Assembly (NCBI GenBank): GCA_028682845.1
Contig: JAJRAT010000021.1
Location: forward strand, 1 to 6,540
DNA from: Methanothrix sp.
Lineage (GTDB): Archaea; Halobacteriota; Methanosarcinia; Methanotrichales; Methanotrichaceae
Reading direction: 5' to 3'
Length of the DNA: 6,540 nucleotides
Shown here: piece by piece, positions 5,360-6,540 of the stretch
Layout of the letters: each line of letters begins with the position of its first letter
How positions within the stretch are numbered: position 1 is the first letter of the stretch
Position numbers and translations under genes: made by a program
The notes under the pieces: model-generated
Seen by the model: only the letters and a program-made list of their open reading frames with translations
The model's database searches: none
Told to the model about the DNA's origin: nothing

Positions 5360-5448
5360 AGCCGCCGATGGGATTCGAACCCATGAACTGCTGATATTTC
5401 GGATCTTCTTACGAATCAGCCGCTTTAACCGGGCTAAGCCACGGCGGC
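5360..5448 (-). tRNA. tRNA-Thr (anticodon CGU) with a 14-nt intron
   Basis: The minus strand folds into a complete cloverleaf. The acceptor stem is GCCGCCG (5442-5448) with CGGCGGC (5361-5367), seven pairs. The D stem is GCTT with AAGC (5436-5439 and 5422-5425). The anticodon stem is GCTGA (5416-5420) with TCAGC (5390-5394). The T stem is ATGGG with CCCAT around TTCGAAT (5368-5384). The base after the acceptor is U73 (5360), and G1-C72, C2-G71 are present; all are usual for archaeal tRNA-Thr. The anticodon loop is T32 T33 C34 G35 T36 A37, followed by the intron and then A38, so the mature anticodon is CGU, reading ACG codons. CCA is not encoded. It follows the minus-strand cyclodeaminase gene by 46 bases and may have its own promoter. 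Confidence 0.93.
5396..5409 (-). other. 14-nt archaeal intron in tRNA-Thr at position 37/38, bulge-helix-bulge
   Basis: The anticodon stem GCTGA/TCAGC is followed by the central four-pair helix TTCG (5412-5415) with CGAA (5398-5401). A three-base bulge TAA (5409-5411) lies on the 5' side and a three-base bulge ATA (5395-5397) on the 3' side. Inside is a small GA/TC stem with loop AGA (5402-5408). This is the exact bulge-helix-bulge form cut by the archaeal splicing endonuclease between bases two and three of each bulge. Those cuts remove 5396-5409 and restore a normal seven-base anticodon loop with the junction at 37/38, the canonical archaeal site. Confidence 0.9.
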
Positions 5449-5465
5449 CCACAGAGCTATTCTAG

Positions 5466-5476
5466 TTCATATTTTG
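5466..5476 (-). promoter_or_regulatory. Possible TATA box for tRNA-Thr
   Basis: On the minus strand CAAAATATGAA covers 5466-5476, centred about 23 bases upstream of the tRNA 5' end. That is about the right distance for transcription to start at or just before the tRNA. The match to a strong TATA box is only fair, and the tRNA could also be transcribed from the upstream gene. Confidence 0.35.
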
Positions 5477-5494
5477 CGAATTTAAGATTTGCGA

Positions 5495-6540
5495 TCAGCA
5501 CGGAGCCGGTTCAACCTTTATCTTCTGCTTGTCGATCTCTTCCACAAGCTGGGGCAGGAATATTCCGATATCGGTCACGAGGCCGATGGCCTGCGCCGAT
5601 CCCCGGTCCATGAGCTTGGTCACAGTGGCGGGATTGATGTCCACGCAGATGGTCTTGACGAAGGAAGGCAGCAGGTTGCCGACGGCGATGGAGTGGAGCA
5701 TGGTGCCCAGCATTATGGTCATGTCCACGCCCTGCAGCGCTTTGTCCATAGCATCCTTGGCTTTTACGGTATCCGTGATGACCTCGGGCAGCGGCCCGTC
5801 GTCGCGAATGGAGCCGGCCAGGATGAAGGGCTTGCCGGATTGAATGCACTCGTAAATTATGCCGCCCTTCAGCTTGCCTTCGGCCATGGCGTTCTTGATG
5901 GAGCCGCTGGCCATTATCTCGCTGATGGCGTACAGGTGATTTCTGTGGCCTCCGGAGATGGCGTTTCCTGCGCAGTTCATGCCGAGGCTCGTGCCGAAGA
6001 GCTGCCGCTCAATGTCATGCACCGCCACGGCGTTCCCCGCCAACAGCACATCCACATAGCCCTCCCGAATGAGCTTGGCCAGAGACGGTGCCGCCCCGGT
6101 GTGAACCACGGCAGGCCCGCAGACCACGGCGATCTTGCCGCCGCTCAGCTTTGTCCGAACGATCTCTGCGGCCAGTTGGCGCACCAATTCTCCGCTCGGC
6201 CTCTCCGAGGAGACCTCGTTGGACATGAACCCGAAGAATGTCTTCTCCCGCGGGCGCTCGGGCGGCACGACCTTGACGCCGGAGGTCCCGATGACCACCC
6301 GGTCGCCCTTCTTGATGTGCCCTATGGGCGTACAAACGGCATGGCCGTCATTGAGGACGATGAGGCAGTCCATGTGGTTGTGCTCCACCTCCACCCAGGA
6401 GCCCTGGTAGCGCACGTAAGTGGGATGATTGGTGGTGGAGTAAAATCCCCTGGGCACAACCATGTCAGCCGGCGAGACGGCGGTACGAACATCTTCCATC
6501 TCCACCAGTCGGGCACCGAGGGCGTGCAGCTCCAACAGTA
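5495..6540 (-). CDS. Archaeal ornithine cyclodeaminase-type protein (TIGR00300 / LOR-SDH conserved-domain family), N-terminus outside window
   Basis: About 348 codons are present; the frame runs off the right edge and ends in TGA at 5495-5497. The family is about 400 residues, so some 50-70 N-terminal residues are missing. The TTG at 6533-6535 is an internal leucine codon, since the frame stays open beyond it. The family was named after a region shared with lysine-ketoglutarate reductase/saccharopine dehydrogenase; methanogen members and the C-terminal part of cyanobacterial AgrE/ArgZ are known to convert ornithine to proline and ammonia with NAD. Typical stretches are FYSTTNHPTYVR, VEHNHMDCLIV (early), GPAVVHTGAAPSLAKLI, VLLAGNAVAVHDIE, FGTSLG, and the late Rossmann-like LGTMLHSIAVGNLLP and CVDINPATVTKL. 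It is unrelated to the mu-crystallin type of ornithine cyclodeaminase. It probably makes proline here; the exact activity is inferred from the family. Confidence 0.85.
   Translation of the reverse strand, partial: LLELHALGARLVEMEDVRTAVSPADMVVPRGFYSTTNHPTYVRYQGSWVEVEHNHMDCLIVLNDGHAVCTPIGHIKKGDRVVIGTSGVKVVPPERPREKTFFGFMSNEVSSERPSGELVRQLAAEIVRTKLSGGKIAVVCGPAVVHTGAAPSLAKLIREGYVDVLLAGNAVAVHDIERQLFGTSLGMNCAGNAISGGHRNHLYAISEIMASGSIKNAMAEGKLKGGIIYECIQSGKPFILAGSIRDDGPLPEVITDTVKAKDAMDKALQGVDMTIMLGTMLHSIAVGNLLPSFVKTICVDINPATVTKLMDRGSAQAIGLVTDIGIFLPQLVEEIDKQKIKVEPAPC

Noticed and set aside
5529..5843. Plus-strand open frame opposite the cyclodeaminase gene
   Set aside because: It is a shadow: methionine/serine-rich, with no motif and fully antisense to a conserved gene.
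6533..6535. TTG as the start codon of the minus-strand cyclodeaminase gene
   Set aside because: The frame stays open to the window edge, the family needs 50-70 more N-terminal residues, and the local sequence reads as the inside of the protein (leucines before ELHALGA).

Overview
The window is archaeal and looks like a methanogen of the Methanosarcinales; the style fits Methanothrix/Methanosaeta, but the genus is an inference from gene content and protein style, not a database match. Evidence for archaea: a GINS protein of the archaeal A-B type, ribosomal proteins eL42 and eS27, aIF2-alpha, Nop10, a PAC2-family proteasome chaperone homologue, a class III (archaeal) PRPP synthetase, a TATA/BRE-type promoter, and a tRNA whose intron sits in a perfect bulge-helix-bulge motif. 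The DNA is moderately GC-rich in genes and AT-rich between them.

Layout. Positions 1-66 hold the last 21 codons of an upstream gene, possibly the primase small subunit. Positions 67-169 are a promoter region with two adjacent pairs of 11-bp-spaced direct repeats just upstream of, and overlapping, the TATA/BRE of the main operon. Positions 170-4230 carry a tightly packed plus-strand operon: gins, rpl44e (eL42), rps27e (eS27), eif2a (aIF2-alpha), nop10, a PAC2-family gene and pmbA/tldE. Gaps are 0 to 6 nt, with a 3-nt overlap at eif2a/nop10 and a 26-nt overlap at PAC2/tldE. prs (4264-5115) follows after 33 nt with its own strong Shine-Dalgarno. The plus-strand unit ends in overlapping hairpins and a T-run. 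The convergent intergenic stretch 5116-5359 contains a 58-bp array of 11-12 bp units centred on GATC. On the minus strand lie an intron-containing tRNA-Thr(CGU) at 5360-5448 and, upstream of it, the C-terminal 348 or so codons of an archaeal ornithine cyclodeaminase-type protein (TIGR00300 / LOR-SDH conserved-domain family), which runs off the right edge.

How the genes fit together. The operon joins replication (GINS, an activator of the MCM helicase), the ribosome (eL42, eS27), initiator tRNA delivery (aIF2-alpha), rRNA pseudouridylation (Nop10) and protein turnover or maturation (PAC2 homologue, TldE). This is a growth-linked information-processing cluster. The eL42-eS27-aIF2-alpha-Nop10-PAC2 order is a known euryarchaeal arrangement. 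prs supplies PRPP for nucleotide and histidine synthesis.

The points most worth a second look are these. rps27e has no ATG, GTG or TTG start, and its best-placed initiator is an ACG behind a perfect Shine-Dalgarno. The tRNA-Thr intron is only 14 nt long. The GATC array has near-helical phasing between two convergent transcription units. I see no mobile element, CRISPR array or clearly novel multi-gene system here.
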